Assembly (NCBI GenBank): GCA_966211305.1
Contig: CBIHPC010000003.1
Coordinates: 34,828-98,827 of the forward strand
DNA length: 64,000 bases
Reading direction: 5' to 3'
Source of the DNA: Niastella sp966211305
GTDB taxonomy: Bacteria > Bacteroidota > Bacteroidia > Chitinophagales > Chitinophagaceae
Shown: positions 36,801 to 45,724 of the stretch, one piece after another
How the letters are laid out: each line of letters starts with the position of its first letter
How positions within the stretch are numbered: the first letter of the stretch is position 1
Made by a program: the position numbers and the translations under genes
Notes under the pieces: generated by a model
What the model was told of the DNA's origin: nothing
The model's database searches: none
Seen by the model: the letters and a program-made list of their open reading frames with translations, nothing else

Positions 36801-36909
36801 GATGGTATGGGATAACGTAAAAGTGTGGGACCCCGAAATGGCCACCAGCGATGGTACGCGTTACCCATTGCCCAAGACATTGACCATTGGTATGACCTTC
36901 AAATTTTAA
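33832..36909 (+). CDS. SusC/RagA-type TonB-linked outer membrane protein (first)
   Basis: A 1025-aa TonB-dependent importer. Signal peptide at 1-21 (ends CLTAHAQ). A carboxypeptidase-regulatory-like domain follows at about 25-105 (VSGTVTDGLNNTLTGVSVTIKN), then the plug, with the SusC signature around GISTFGANQSALVLVDGFERPF and VLKDASATAIYGSRGANGVVLITTK (about 165-225). The rest is a beta-barrel that ends in Phe (GMTFKF), as outer-membrane barrels do. It pairs with the SusD gene starting 17 bases later. No TonB-box or anti-sigma extension is obvious. The substrate is unknown, since no carbohydrate-active enzyme is nearby. Confidence 0.96.
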   Translation: MKRYITILLLILGSCLTAHAQEFIQVSGTVTDGLNNTLTGVSVTIKNQVGGGAMTNDKGRYTVRTEPYSTLIFSHVGFATQEIKIGTKGLLNVTLKSLDSSALTQVIVTAAGPQKKLSVTGAVSSIDVAQLRTPTANISNGLAGNVPGVIAMQGSGEPGNNQSEFWIRGISTFGANQSALVLVDGFERPFNEINIEDIQSFSVLKDASATAIYGSRGANGVVLITTKRGKAGKVNIDGKMEYGYLTRTRTPKFVDGYTYAQLVNEAKITRNQEPLYTDNELQIIKEKLDPDLYPNVDWQDKLLKDGANIYRAAINLSGGATIARYFVSASYVDEGGMYKTDQALKDYKTNAHLSRWNYRINYDLDVTRSTTLALGVSGFLEKQNFPGLNNLNVWYSLIGQSPTSIPFMYSNGLVPAYGTGNRTNPWVIATQTGFREHWENKTESNVTLNQRLDMITKGLRFTARLAFDANSMNDINRIKWPEQYNVERRRDRNGNLIMHRVSGEQLMQQESGSWGERVYQADAELGYGYNHGGHHNVEGLLKYFVREQRQTQNLGTDIKNGLPRRNMSVAGRAMYGYRNRYLFEFNFGYTGSENFKKGHQFGFFPAVAVGWNVAEENFIKDKLPWLDMFKVRYSIGEVGNDYFGGLRFAYLSTIASGGSFNFGEPVSPNSYPGLYYSQVASDALTWEVARKQNLGFDINILRNVLSLTIDFFQESRRNIYMQRNQLPGIVGTSSAPWANVGRMDNRGIDGNFGIRKKIGNINFHLRGNLTWYKNKILERDEQLNSYPYLMQQGFRAEQTRGLIALGLFADYEEIRNSPRQTFGAYMPGDIKYKDVNGDGLINDEDVVPIGASWRPALEYGMGLSASYKQLDVNVHFQGAGRNSYFLNGPTVYPFVDGAWGNILTEVVEPGNRWISKDIAPKDVQAENPKAKYPRLSYGGNPNNYRASTFWLRDGAYLRFKTLDIGYTVPGKIASRFRLSNMRFYLLAQNLMVWDNVKVWDPEMATSDGTRYPLPKTLTIGMTFKF

Positions 36910-36926
36910 TGCACCAATATATTGGT

Positions 36927-38921
36927 ATGAAAACATTTTATTTTATAGCGATTGCTGTCATAGCCGGTACGTTCCATTCCTGTAAAAAGTATATGGATAT
37001 GGAGCACTACTTCAAAGACCGGATGAATATAGACACCTTATTTGTTCGAAAAGATTATGCCGATCAGTGGCTGGCCGATGTGTACACGCATTTGCGTGAG
37101 GAAAACCTCGATGTGGCCAGTAAGGATTTTGCGCCCTTTAACCTGATCTCCGACGATATGTTCTTTGGCGATCGCGGCGATGAGCTCGATAGCAGAAGTT
37201 ACAAGAACTATAAGAACGGCGAGTACAACGAAGGCTGGACGCAACGTTCCTGGGGTTCCTGTTACCAGGGTATTCGCAAGGCAACTATTTACATTTATAA
37301 TATCGATCGCAACCGCGAAATGAACGCGGAGCAGATTGCAACCGGTAAAGCGGAAGCGCGTTTTCTGCGGGCTTACTATTACTGGCTACTGCTGCGGAAA
37401 TACGGTCCCGTGCCATTGGTGCCCGACCAGGGAATCGATTACACATTGCCTTATGAAGCGCTGGCCATACCAAGAAGCCCATACGACAGTTGCGTGGCAT
37501 ATATTACAAGAGAGCTGGCCACCGCCGCACTTGATCTTCCTTTATCAACTACCAGCCGCGACAAGGTGCGGCCAACAAAAGGCGCTGCCCTTGCGGCCCG
37601 GGCAAAAGTGTATTTGTATGCGGCCAGTCCCGAGTTCAATGGCAATACCGAAATGGCCGACCTGACAGATAACGAAGGACACCAGCTTATATCGCAATCA
37701 TATAATGAAGAGAAATGGGCAAGGGCCGCCGCGGCGGCAAAAGATGTGATCGATCTCGGCGTATACCGTTTGTTCACCGCACCCTTCAATGCAACAGACC
37801 AGGGTCCGGCACAACCGAAAACAATAGTACCGCCTTTCCATCCAAAATATTCAAACGCCTCGTTCCCCAACGGCTGGAATGACATCGATCCGTTTGAATC
37901 GTACCGCCAGCTGTTCAATGGCGCCATAACGGCATCGGCCAATCCGGAACTGATCTTTTCGCGGGTAACCGAATTAAGCGGTGTTGGTCCGGAAGCGATG
38001 GCAAAACACCAGACGCCTTATTCGATGGGCGGCTGGAATGCCCATGGCATTACGCAGAAACAATGCGATGCCTATTATATGAACGATGGCGCCGATGTTC
38101 CCTTAAATCCCAGAACGCCCGGTTTTACCACGAATGACCAGGACCACCTGCCATTGCCTGCAGGCGTATCGTTGCAATATGCCAACCGCGAGCCGCGCTT
38201 TTATGCATCGGTGGCGTACAATGGAAGCATCTGGTACCGGTTGAGCGTAGTGAACGCGTCATTGAGAAGTAAACAGGTATTTTATTACCGGGGCGAACCC
38301 GATGGAAAACAGCCTGCATCGCCGCAGTTTCATGTAAGAACCGGGCTGGGTATAAAGAAATATGTTAACCCTACCGATTCGCATGATGGAAAGGAGGCGG
38401 GCTCTTTTGTTATACCGAAATATGAACCTGCTATCCGGTACGCGGAAGTGTTACTGATCTATGCAGAAGCGCTGAATGAATTGGGCGGTTCTTACAACAT
38501 ACCTGATTATACCGGAACAAAATCACATTCCATTGGCAGGAATATCCAGGAGATGAGTTTTGCCATTAGCCAGGTAAGAATAAGAGGCGGCCTGCCCGAT
38601 TTCGACGGGAATGTATATGGTTCAAAAGAGATGTTCCGCAAAGCTTTGAAAAGAGAACGCCAGATCGAATTGCTGGGCGAGAACCATCGCTATTACGATC
38701 TGCGCCGCTGGAAAGACGCACCGGTTGAAGAAGCCACACCGGTAATGGGATGCAATATGGATATGACGGTTGCGCAACGCGAACTGTTCCATACGCCGGT
38801 TGTCATTCCTTCTTTCCCAACCATCTTCGTAAAGAAAATGTACCTGTGGCCTATTTCGCATGAAGAATTGAGAAGAAATAAAAAGCTTACACAAAACCCG
38901 GGCTGGACAACGCCGTATTAG
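36927..38921 (+). CDS. RagB/SusD family lipoprotein (first)
   Basis: A 664-aa lid lipoprotein for the preceding SusC. I start at ATG 36927 (MKTFYFIAIAVIAGTFHSC), which gives a lipobox; an ATG overlapping the susC stop at 36909 is six codons upstream. SusD features are RFLRAYYYWLLLRKYGPVPLVPD (about 140-165), a TPR-like helical core, YAEVLLIYAEALNELGG (about residue 505), and ALKRERQIELLGENHRYYDLRRWKD near 580. It ends with the usual LWPIS....NPGW. Binding specificity cannot be read from the sequence. Confidence 0.95.
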   Translation: MKTFYFIAIAVIAGTFHSCKKYMDMEHYFKDRMNIDTLFVRKDYADQWLADVYTHLREENLDVASKDFAPFNLISDDMFFGDRGDELDSRSYKNYKNGEYNEGWTQRSWGSCYQGIRKATIYIYNIDRNREMNAEQIATGKAEARFLRAYYYWLLLRKYGPVPLVPDQGIDYTLPYEALAIPRSPYDSCVAYITRELATAALDLPLSTTSRDKVRPTKGAALAARAKVYLYAASPEFNGNTEMADLTDNEGHQLISQSYNEEKWARAAAAAKDVIDLGVYRLFTAPFNATDQGPAQPKTIVPPFHPKYSNASFPNGWNDIDPFESYRQLFNGAITASANPELIFSRVTELSGVGPEAMAKHQTPYSMGGWNAHGITQKQCDAYYMNDGADVPLNPRTPGFTTNDQDHLPLPAGVSLQYANREPRFYASVAYNGSIWYRLSVVNASLRSKQVFYYRGEPDGKQPASPQFHVRTGLGIKKYVNPTDSHDGKEAGSFVIPKYEPAIRYAEVLLIYAEALNELGGSYNIPDYTGTKSHSIGRNIQEMSFAISQVRIRGGLPDFDGNVYGSKEMFRKALKRERQIELLGENHRYYDLRRWKDAPVEEATPVMGCNMDMTVAQRELFHTPVVIPSFPTIFVKKMYLWPISHEELRRNKKLTQNPGWTTPY

Positions 38922-39000
38922 CCTAAAGCCTAAAGCCTAAAGTCGAAAGCCGAAAGGCAAAGGCTGAAGATAGCATGCGCAAGTAGTATTTTCTTAAGGT
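38922..39000. repeat. short degenerate GCCTAAA repeat in operon spacer
   Basis: Directly after the susD stop there are three tandem GCCTAAA units followed by decayed versions (GTCGAAA, GCCGAAA, GGCAAAG). No hairpin with a T-tract is seen. The same word occurs in reverse orientation in the spacer at 22661-22807. Confidence 0.75.
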
Positions 39001-39055
39001 TTTAACCGTTAGCCTCTGGCCTGAGTAGCCTCATAATTTGAAAATGTCTTGTTAT

Positions 39056-40018
39056 ATGAAAAAAGTTTGTTTATATATATTGATAATTCTGTTCGCAACC
39101 TCCGCCTGTAACAAAGAGTGGACAGACGAGCTGTACGTAAAAGAAGTATCATTCGTAAAAAGCGGTGTGGTGCGGGTGAACGCAAAATATAAAAGCCAGG
39201 GTGGGATAGTAACGGTAAAAGTGCCGGTGATCTTAAGCGGCTCCACCGGCAACCCCGACGATATACAGGTGACCATTGAACTGGATAAAGACACGCTGGC
39301 CGATCTGAACTTCGACCGGTTCAGGTTACGCAGTGATCTGTATTTCCACGAACTGCCGCCGGATAATTATTCTTTCAAGTCAATGACCACCGTTATTCCC
39401 AAAGGGTCATTGCAGGGTTATTTCGATCTCGATCTGAAAATGGAAGGGCTCGACCTGATCAATAAATATGTATTGCCCATAAAGATCGTGGCTACATCGA
39501 ATGACAATGTTTCGAAGCGGCGATGGTTCAGTAAGTCGATCATGCAGATCATTCCCTTCAACGATTATTCGAACCGGTATTCAAATGCCGGGCTTATCTG
39601 GAACCGCGATCTGCCGCAAACCGGCCAAACCGCACTAACGACCCCGCACCGTAGTGCCTTTGTGGTGGATGAAAAAACGGTCTTCTTTTTTGCGGGCAAT
39701 ATTGATGAGGAAGCCTATGACCGGGCGAAATATAAAGTGATAGCGCGCTTCAATGATGATAGTACGGTTACGCTTACCGCGCCCGAGGCAGCTATTAATT
39801 TCTCCCAGCAGGCCGGCACGTATACTATCAGCAAAAAAATGGATGAAGTACAGCCTTACCTCGAAAAAACATATATCACAATGAACCTGGAGTATTGGTA
39901 CAGCGACATTACCAATCTTGCGTTTCCCATTAACTACAGGTTTACCGGTCCGCTCACGCTTGAAAAAGTCAGGAATATTCAGATCCCTGAGGAGGACCAG
40001 CAGGTGCAGTTTGAGTAG
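39056..40018 (+). CDS. DUF4973-type SusCD-associated lipoprotein
   Basis: A 320-aa lipoprotein, started at ATG 39056 (MKKVCLYILIILFATSAC); the upstream ATG at 39044 is possible. The mature part opens NKEWTDELYVKEVSFVKSG, then TVKVPVILSGSTGNPDDIQVTIELD, a beta-sandwich resembling the DUF1735/BT_3987 domain, followed by a DUF4973-like second domain from about residue 170 (MQIIPFNDYSNRYSNAG). Proteins of this type are cell-surface partners of SusCD pairs in Bacteroides, probably glycan-binding. It ends the operon; no strong terminator is seen after it. Confidence 0.82.
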   Translation: MKKVCLYILIILFATSACNKEWTDELYVKEVSFVKSGVVRVNAKYKSQGGIVTVKVPVILSGSTGNPDDIQVTIELDKDTLADLNFDRFRLRSDLYFHELPPDNYSFKSMTTVIPKGSLQGYFDLDLKMEGLDLINKYVLPIKIVATSNDNVSKRRWFSKSIMQIIPFNDYSNRYSNAGLIWNRDLPQTGQTALTTPHRSAFVVDEKTVFFFAGNIDEEAYDRAKYKVIARFNDDSTVTLTAPEAAINFSQQAGTYTISKKMDEVQPYLEKTYITMNLEYWYSDITNLAFPINYRFTGPLTLEKVRNIQIPEEDQQVQFE

Positions 40019-40142
40019 CAGTTGCGGCTGTTATCATCTTAGCACTTTTTTTAAACATGTGAGTTCAAAGGAATACGTCATTTGTTCAATATAATGAGCA
40101 TGGCGTATTTTTTGTTTTTAGCATGTTTAGCAACGTTTACCC

Positions 40143-40194
40143 GCACACTTATCGCCCAAAACAGCACACTTATTTGGCAAAAGAGCACGGATAT
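40143..40194. mobile_element. candidate remnant of an insertion-sequence end (21-bp periodic repeats)
   Basis: GCACACTTAT occurs at 40143 and 40164, and GCAC again at 40185, an exact 21-bp period with the pattern GCACACTTAT-N6-AAAA between. Multiple 20-odd-bp terminal repeats are a feature of IS21-type elements. No transposase gene is present, so this would be a solo end. The rest of 40019-40642 (about 620 bp) shows no gene and no clear promoter. Confidence 0.35.
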
Positions 40195-40642
40195 CAAATA
40201 AACAACAGGTTGCGTTCTTTTGTAGAAGTAATACGTTTACTTTACAATACTATACATAACGGGTAACCTAAGAATGATCAAATATCGCTAAATAGTTTTG
40301 CAGATATTGGTTTTGTGGAATGGAGTTGAAGACAGGTTTGCAGTACTTAGCCCATAACCAATTTAAAAAACCTTAAAATCTATTGCCTTGTTTAACAGAT
40401 CCTATTATTGCAATCGCTGTTCTGTACATTCTCCCCATTTACATTTAGCATACTGTAACCGTTAGTTAATCACATCTATGGTTGTTTGATAAGGATAAGT
40501 TCAATAGTTAGTTAAATTATCCCTGTCTGGCTATTTCATTGCATTTTATGTAAACAATTGTTCACCAGGTTTGGTATCCGGACTGTTTTGTACCGGAGGC
40601 AGCCTAATGCTATTGCTATTAATTGAAAAACGTAAATCCTGT

Positions 40643-40942
40643 ATGTTTTCCAAGCACCAAAACGCACCTGCTTTAAAAGGTCAAAATGTTTTTTATAACC
40701 TGTTTGCCGGCACTGCCGGTGATACCTTAAATGCCGCAGGAAAAAGAACAATTGTCACCACGGTTGTTCTTGTCTGTTTGCTCGTATACTGGCCTGTTTT
40801 TACTCATGATTTTCAATACCGGTGGGACGATCAGTGGGTAGTGATGAACGATTATACCGAAGGGGGAATGAATCTGGCAAATATCATTGCCATTATCGTT
40901 GAGTTCTATCATGGGCAGTATGCACCATCTGGCCAATATTAA
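40643..40942 (+). pseudogene. 5' fragment of a membrane glycosyltransferase (TMTC/mannosyltransferase-like)
   Basis: About 100 residues from ATG 40643. A polar N-terminus is followed by one membrane helix (TIVTTVVLVCLLVYWPVF) and then FQYRWDDQWVVMNDYTEGG, with the acidic WDDQ motif of the first luminal loop of GT-C type, dolichyl-phosphate-mannose-like glycosyltransferases. The family likeness continues through FYHGQYAP and then ends abruptly; a stop follows five codons later. Full-length relatives have many more membrane helices and often TPRs. The rest of the gene is missing and is replaced by the tail of a beta-propeller gene, so this is a truncated pseudogene. Confidence 0.65.
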
Positions 40943-41642
40943 GAATACCGACGAGTTTGTTTATATAAATCAATTCGGGGGTAACCCGCATGTGCCGGCG
41001 CTTACAAAATCATCACTTTATTTCGGTAAAAAGAATACGGAAATAAAATATACCGCTGCGGAAGCCCTGTCGAATATGAAAACAGGTATTGATTATCAGA
41101 TAAATATCAATCCGTCCTTCACCAATAACAATAACCGCATTTTTTATACACCGGAATTTTCCGATACCGTTTACGAAATTACGGGCAATCCGGCGAATAT
41201 TTATCCCAAGCTGGTAATGCATTATCCCGGTCCTGACATTTATACCAGGTTGCGAAAAGACCAAAAGACAGATATTGCCGATTTTATAAAGCTGAAGAAT
41301 AAACATCAGTATTATACATTTGAAGGGGAAATCTTTTGTAATGATGATTCCGTTTATCATTTTACCTCCTCGCGGAAAGATATTGCAGGTTATTTTTATT
41401 CAGAAGAAACAGGGAATGTCATTGGGGGGCAGCCCGTATTGCCCCGGTTGAAAGATTCTGTTGATCTGGAGATCTACCGGTACCCGCTGACTTCCTGGAA
41501 TCAGTATTTTGTAAGCCTGATGTTCCCCGATGATTTTGTGAATACGAGATATTTGAAAACGTCGAAGCTTATGGCGGTGGAAAAGATAACAAAGCCAACC
41601 GATAACCCTATATTGGTGTTTTACCAGCTCAATAAATTTTAA
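40929..41642 (+). pseudogene. 3' fragment of a 6-bladed beta-propeller gene
   Basis: About 237 codons in a different frame from the preceding fragment, ending at TAA 41642. The sequence NTDEFVYINQFGGNPHVP, then NRIFYTPEFSDTVYEITGNPANIYPKLVMHYPG and a C-terminal VSLMFPDDFVNTRY is the second half of a DUF5128/6-bladed beta-propeller protein. There is no signal peptide and no N-terminal blades. It starts where the glycosyltransferase likeness stops (40925-40932), which points to a deletion joining two genes. It could still be translated from an ATG at 40920 or 40887, but the product would lack an export signal. Confidence 0.65.
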
Positions 41643-41655
41643 CCGGTATATATAA

Positions 41656-42885
41656 ATGAAAGTATTTGCAATATTGTCGTTGTGGTTGTGTCAATGTCTC
41701 CTTGTTCGCTCCCAGGATGTAAGTGCCCTTGAAAAATTACGCCTCGACCCTGATGCGGCCATGGGCGGCACCGTTTCCCAGTACATTCAGGGCCTCAGGT
41801 ATATTACTTTTGAGTCTACAGAGAAAAGCGCGTTCGGTAATATTGATCAACTGGAAATAACCGACCAGTATTACCTGATCCTCGACCGCGAAACCAGTTC
41901 TGTTCTGATCTTTAATAAACAGGGAAAGCTGCATGCCAGGATCGAGGGAAAGAAAATAAATCCGCAACATCCCGTCTTTTACAATTTCACCTATGATAAA
42001 TCAACCCGGCTTATTGCTATCGATTATTTATTGAGTGTGTTTTATTTTGATCTGAACGGGACGTTGATAAAAAAGCAAAAACGGCGGTTCAATCAGTATT
42101 ACGGTACAAAAACTGAACTGGGCAGCCAGTTCGCCGGGTATTATAACTACAGCCTGGCGCAACCGAGTTCGTCAAAAGATAGCCAGGCCTATGAGTTGAT
42201 GGTATTTGAAAATGGTACGTTGACGGCAAAGTACCTGCCCTATAAGATCAACCCGGCCCTGGCCGAAGAGCAGAGCGCCCAGAACCATACAGACTTTTAT
42301 CCTGACGGCGCCATCGACAGCATTGTTTATTATGTACGTGACTACGATTACAAAGTTTACCGGCTTACACCGCGTACCCTGCAGGCGAAGTATGAATTTA
42401 TCTTTCCGCTTCAATACAGTCTGCCAGCCAACTTTGCCACAGATTCATCGTATAACCTAAAAAGGGCTCAATATTGCAGAACGCATAAAGAGATGGTTTA
42501 CAAGTTGACCAATTTTTTCAAACAGGGCGATTTTATATTTTTCAAACTGGTGAACAATTCATTTAGCCCGCTTTCCTACGTATACAATACAAAAACGCAA
42601 TCCCTGGTTTGTATCAATAAAATTGTGTCCGATGCATTCAGTTATTATTTACCGATAACCGATGCAGAAATAGGTGGGGTTGATTTTACAAACCACGGCA
42701 TTTTGCAGTTCGACGGAACAAATATGTATACGGCTTATTCTTCATTGGCGCTTTTTGCGCAAATGGAGGCAACGAAGAAAAAGAAACCAAAATATCCGCG
42801 GGAGCTGGCCGCTTATTTTAAAAACAAAAAGAATTACAAGGGTAATCCTGTACTTGTACAGTTACAATTCAAACCGCTTCCTTAA
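41656..42885 (+). CDS. exported 6-bladed beta-propeller protein
   Basis: A 409-aa protein with a signal peptide (MKVFAILSLWLCQCLLVRSQ). The mature part follows the 6-bladed beta-propeller family: LRLDPDAAMGGTVSQYIQGLRYITFES, then FGNIDQLEITDQYYLILDRETSSVLIFNKQGKL (blade 1) and further blades with YYVRDYDYKVYRL. It starts 13 bases after the propeller fragment upstream, to which it is related in type, and ends directly against the barrel gene. The function of these proteins is unknown. They are often next to outer-membrane barrel genes in Chitinophagaceae, as here. Confidence 0.8.
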   Translation: MKVFAILSLWLCQCLLVRSQDVSALEKLRLDPDAAMGGTVSQYIQGLRYITFESTEKSAFGNIDQLEITDQYYLILDRETSSVLIFNKQGKLHARIEGKKINPQHPVFYNFTYDKSTRLIAIDYLLSVFYFDLNGTLIKKQKRRFNQYYGTKTELGSQFAGYYNYSLAQPSSSKDSQAYELMVFENGTLTAKYLPYKINPALAEEQSAQNHTDFYPDGAIDSIVYYVRDYDYKVYRLTPRTLQAKYEFIFPLQYSLPANFATDSSYNLKRAQYCRTHKEMVYKLTNFFKQGDFIFFKLVNNSFSPLSYVYNTKTQSLVCINKIVSDAFSYYLPITDAEIGGVDFTNHGILQFDGTNMYTAYSSLALFAQMEATKKKKPKYPRELAAYFKNKKNYKGNPVLVQLQFKPLP

Positions 42886-45714
42886 TTGAAAAAGAAAGAT
42901 ATTTTTTTATTGCTGTTGGGTTTAACGGTTATGGCTGTAATGCCGGTGCATGCCCAGAAAAAAGACTCGTCGTGGGTGGGCGTTTTGCAAGGCATCATTT
43001 GGGATTCGGCACATACCGCTGTTTTGCGGTCGGCCACCGTAGCGGTTTACATGGCTAAGGATTCGCAACTGGTAGCCTACCGGTTAACGAATAGTTATGG
43101 GGAGTTCTCAGTTAACGGCCTTCCGGTAAATGTACCGTTGGAGCTGGGGGCAAGTTATGTGGGCTATAACACAACCAGGAAAAAGTTTGTTATTAAACAT
43201 TCAAAGCCTGAACTTGATATCGGGCGCATCAACTTATCGCCGGGCAGTAAAGAACTGGAAGAGGTGGTTGTTAACGCATTGCCGCCGCCGGTACGGGTGA
43301 AAGGTGATACTCTTGAGTTCAATGCCGATGCCTTTAAACTCGACCCCAATGCGCAAGCCGAAGACCTGCTGCGGGTATTGCCCGGCGTGGTAGTTTGGGC
43401 CGATGGCACTATCACCGTAAACGGCAGGGAAGTAAAAAGCGTACTGGTAAATGGTAAACCTTTTTTCGGCAACGACGCCCGCGTTGCCACGCAAAACATT
43501 CCCAAGAATACCGTCGAAAAAGTTCAGGTATATCAAAAAGAGAAAGACCCGCAAAAACCAACCGATTCTACCTCGGAGATAAATATAAAATTAAAGAAGG
43601 GAAAAGACTTTGGTCATTTTGGTAAATTAAGCGCGGGGCTTGGTACCCAAAACCGGTATGAAGGAGAGGGCTCCATGAACCTGTTCAACAGGCGGTCGCA
43701 ATTAGGGTTGGTGTTTTCTGCCAATAATGTGAATAAAGTAGCAAATGATATAGAAGTGATCTTACGCAACAGTACTTTCAAAGGCGCTGGTGCAAGCCAG
43801 GAATACCAGTCGGACTTTACCATTGAAGGCCTGAATAAATTCGTGGCGGGCGGACTTTTGTTTCAACATGATTTCATTGACAAGCCCGACCATTATAATA
43901 ACAACCGGTTGAATGCGCGGTATTTTTCAAGGAACAACCGGCAGGAGCTGTTGCAAAATACCCAAAGCATTACCTCGCTTACCGATTCTACTTTTTTTGT
44001 GAACAATACCCGCAATCAAAGCATAAATACCCGCAACGGGCATAATGCATTTTCGGGTTATGAAAAAACCAGGAATGGACATACGCTGATAGTAGAAAGT
44101 GGGTTTGCAGAGGAAACCTATAAAGGGCAAAGAGCGTTCAACTCAGTGCTGCTCGATCATTTAGGGAACCAGCTTACCGAAAATACGGTAGACGATCACA
44201 ATAAGAACATTACCAGGCGTTATAGTTTTAAAAGCGCTTTCAGGGAGAGTATTGCTGCCAACAGCAATCGCTGGTACTCGTTATATGATCTTTCGTATAA
44301 GTTTACGTTAACGGAGGCCAGCGGGGAACAGGCATACCGTTCCGATTTTGTTGTTACCGGTAACCCGGCAGCCGGCAGGAGCGTTGATCGCCGGTATGAT
44401 AACCAGTCATTGAAAATGCAGCATTCGCTGATAACCAAATTGCCGAATTTCAACAGGATCATCGGCGGGAATAAAAAGCTGGCCGGATTCAGCACCGGTT
44501 TGCAAAACGAGCTACATATCACCACCGCCCGGAAGGAGAATGAAGTGGGCGATAAATTTTTGGGAAATGCACATTATATCGTGAACCCCAACCTTACCAA
44601 CGATGCACGTGAATCAACGATAGATGTTAAACCTGCGCTCACATTCAGAAAATTGTATTCAAATACGCTGGCAAACAGGTTTGCAAAATACCTCACCGTG
44701 AATATAGCCATTGCCGAACAGTTCTGGCATTTGAACAGTAATTCCGATAAGGAGTTTCAACGATTTTCGAAACAGTACCAGAATTTTGCACCGTCTATTT
44801 CCCTTGATTTCTCAAGCCGCCAGTACGGTGAATACACAAACAATGGCTATCTGCGAATAAACCGAACCTACCAGTACCCCGGCGTACAACAACTGGCGCC
44901 GCTGGTTGACAGCGCCAATCAGAACTTTATTCTAACGGGTAACCCGCTGCTGAAGGAACAGCGGTCAACCGACCTGGTCTTTAATTTCTCACACCAGAGC
45001 GAAAGACTAAAGAGAATCTTATCTTATTCTTTCAGGTTGTCGGCCGGTTATGCTGAAGATTATATGGCCGGCAGTAGTTTTATCGATGCGCTGGGCCGAA
45101 CCGCCTATACAACGGCCAATGCGAACGGTTACCGCTATATTACTGTTACCGGTGAAATAAGGAAGGCCTGGAAGATAAACAGTAACCAATTACAATTCTT
45201 ACTCTCTTCTTCAGCTTCCCTGCACCGGAGCCCGAACTTTATCAACGGCGAACTTACCTATTACAATAACCTTTCCCTCTATGCCGACCCGGCAATCAAT
45301 TATACGTTCCAGGACCAGCTTGATCTCAAATTCGTTCAAAAAATCAATTATAACCGGTATACCAGGCAGGTGGATGATGGGGTAGATCTCAGTAACATGG
45401 TTGGCCAGTCGCAATTAAGCGCCAGTTGGAACGTTACAAAAAAAATAACGCTCAACAACAGTGTGGCTTGGAACAACAACCGGTATAATGGTAACCATGT
45501 AAAATCATTTACCATTTGGAATGCCAGCGCGGCCTGCCGGTTCTTTAAAGACAATACCGGGGAAATAAAACTATCGTGCCTTGATATCCTGCATCAAAAT
45601 ACCGGGCTGATCAATTACGGGCTGAATAATACCATTACCAATGGTACGGGTAATATACTGCAACAATATTTTATGGTTACCATGGCGTGGTTCCCTAAAA
45701 AATTCGGTAAATAA
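42886..45714 (+). CDS. outer membrane beta-barrel protein with carboxypeptidase-regulatory-like domain
   Basis: A 942-aa protein. The start is a TTG immediately after the previous stop (42886); it gives a proper signal peptide (MKKKDIFLLLLGLTVMAVMPVHAQ), and the next Met would remove most of it. Residues about 30-110 form a CarboxypepD_reg-like domain. A plug-like region follows (LEEVVVNALPPPVRVKGDTLEF, LRVLPGVVVWADGTITVNGREV, VLVNGKPFFGNDARVATQNIP), then a long barrel of the outer-membrane family seen in Bacteroidota. It lacks the SusC signature and has no SusD partner. It may be a peptide or biosynthesis-linked transporter, but this is not shown. Confidence 0.85.
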   Translation: MKKKDIFLLLLGLTVMAVMPVHAQKKDSSWVGVLQGIIWDSAHTAVLRSATVAVYMAKDSQLVAYRLTNSYGEFSVNGLPVNVPLELGASYVGYNTTRKKFVIKHSKPELDIGRINLSPGSKELEEVVVNALPPPVRVKGDTLEFNADAFKLDPNAQAEDLLRVLPGVVVWADGTITVNGREVKSVLVNGKPFFGNDARVATQNIPKNTVEKVQVYQKEKDPQKPTDSTSEINIKLKKGKDFGHFGKLSAGLGTQNRYEGEGSMNLFNRRSQLGLVFSANNVNKVANDIEVILRNSTFKGAGASQEYQSDFTIEGLNKFVAGGLLFQHDFIDKPDHYNNNRLNARYFSRNNRQELLQNTQSITSLTDSTFFVNNTRNQSINTRNGHNAFSGYEKTRNGHTLIVESGFAEETYKGQRAFNSVLLDHLGNQLTENTVDDHNKNITRRYSFKSAFRESIAANSNRWYSLYDLSYKFTLTEASGEQAYRSDFVVTGNPAAGRSVDRRYDNQSLKMQHSLITKLPNFNRIIGGNKKLAGFSTGLQNELHITTARKENEVGDKFLGNAHYIVNPNLTNDARESTIDVKPALTFRKLYSNTLANRFAKYLTVNIAIAEQFWHLNSNSDKEFQRFSKQYQNFAPSISLDFSSRQYGEYTNNGYLRINRTYQYPGVQQLAPLVDSANQNFILTGNPLLKEQRSTDLVFNFSHQSERLKRILSYSFRLSAGYAEDYMAGSSFIDALGRTAYTTANANGYRYITVTGEIRKAWKINSNQLQFLLSSSASLHRSPNFINGELTYYNNLSLYADPAINYTFQDQLDLKFVQKINYNRYTRQVDDGVDLSNMVGQSQLSASWNVTKKITLNNSVAWNNNRYNGNHVKSFTIWNASAACRFFKDNTGEIKLSCLDILHQNTGLINYGLNNTITNGTGNILQQYFMVTMAWFPKKFGK

Positions 45715-45724
45715 AAACTGAAAG

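Noticed and set aside
40019..40142. Gene or terminator directly after the DUF4973 gene
   Set aside because: A T-run follows a weak GC-rich stretch (near 40020-40055), but no stem longer than a few bases could be drawn, and no reading frame has a plausible product.
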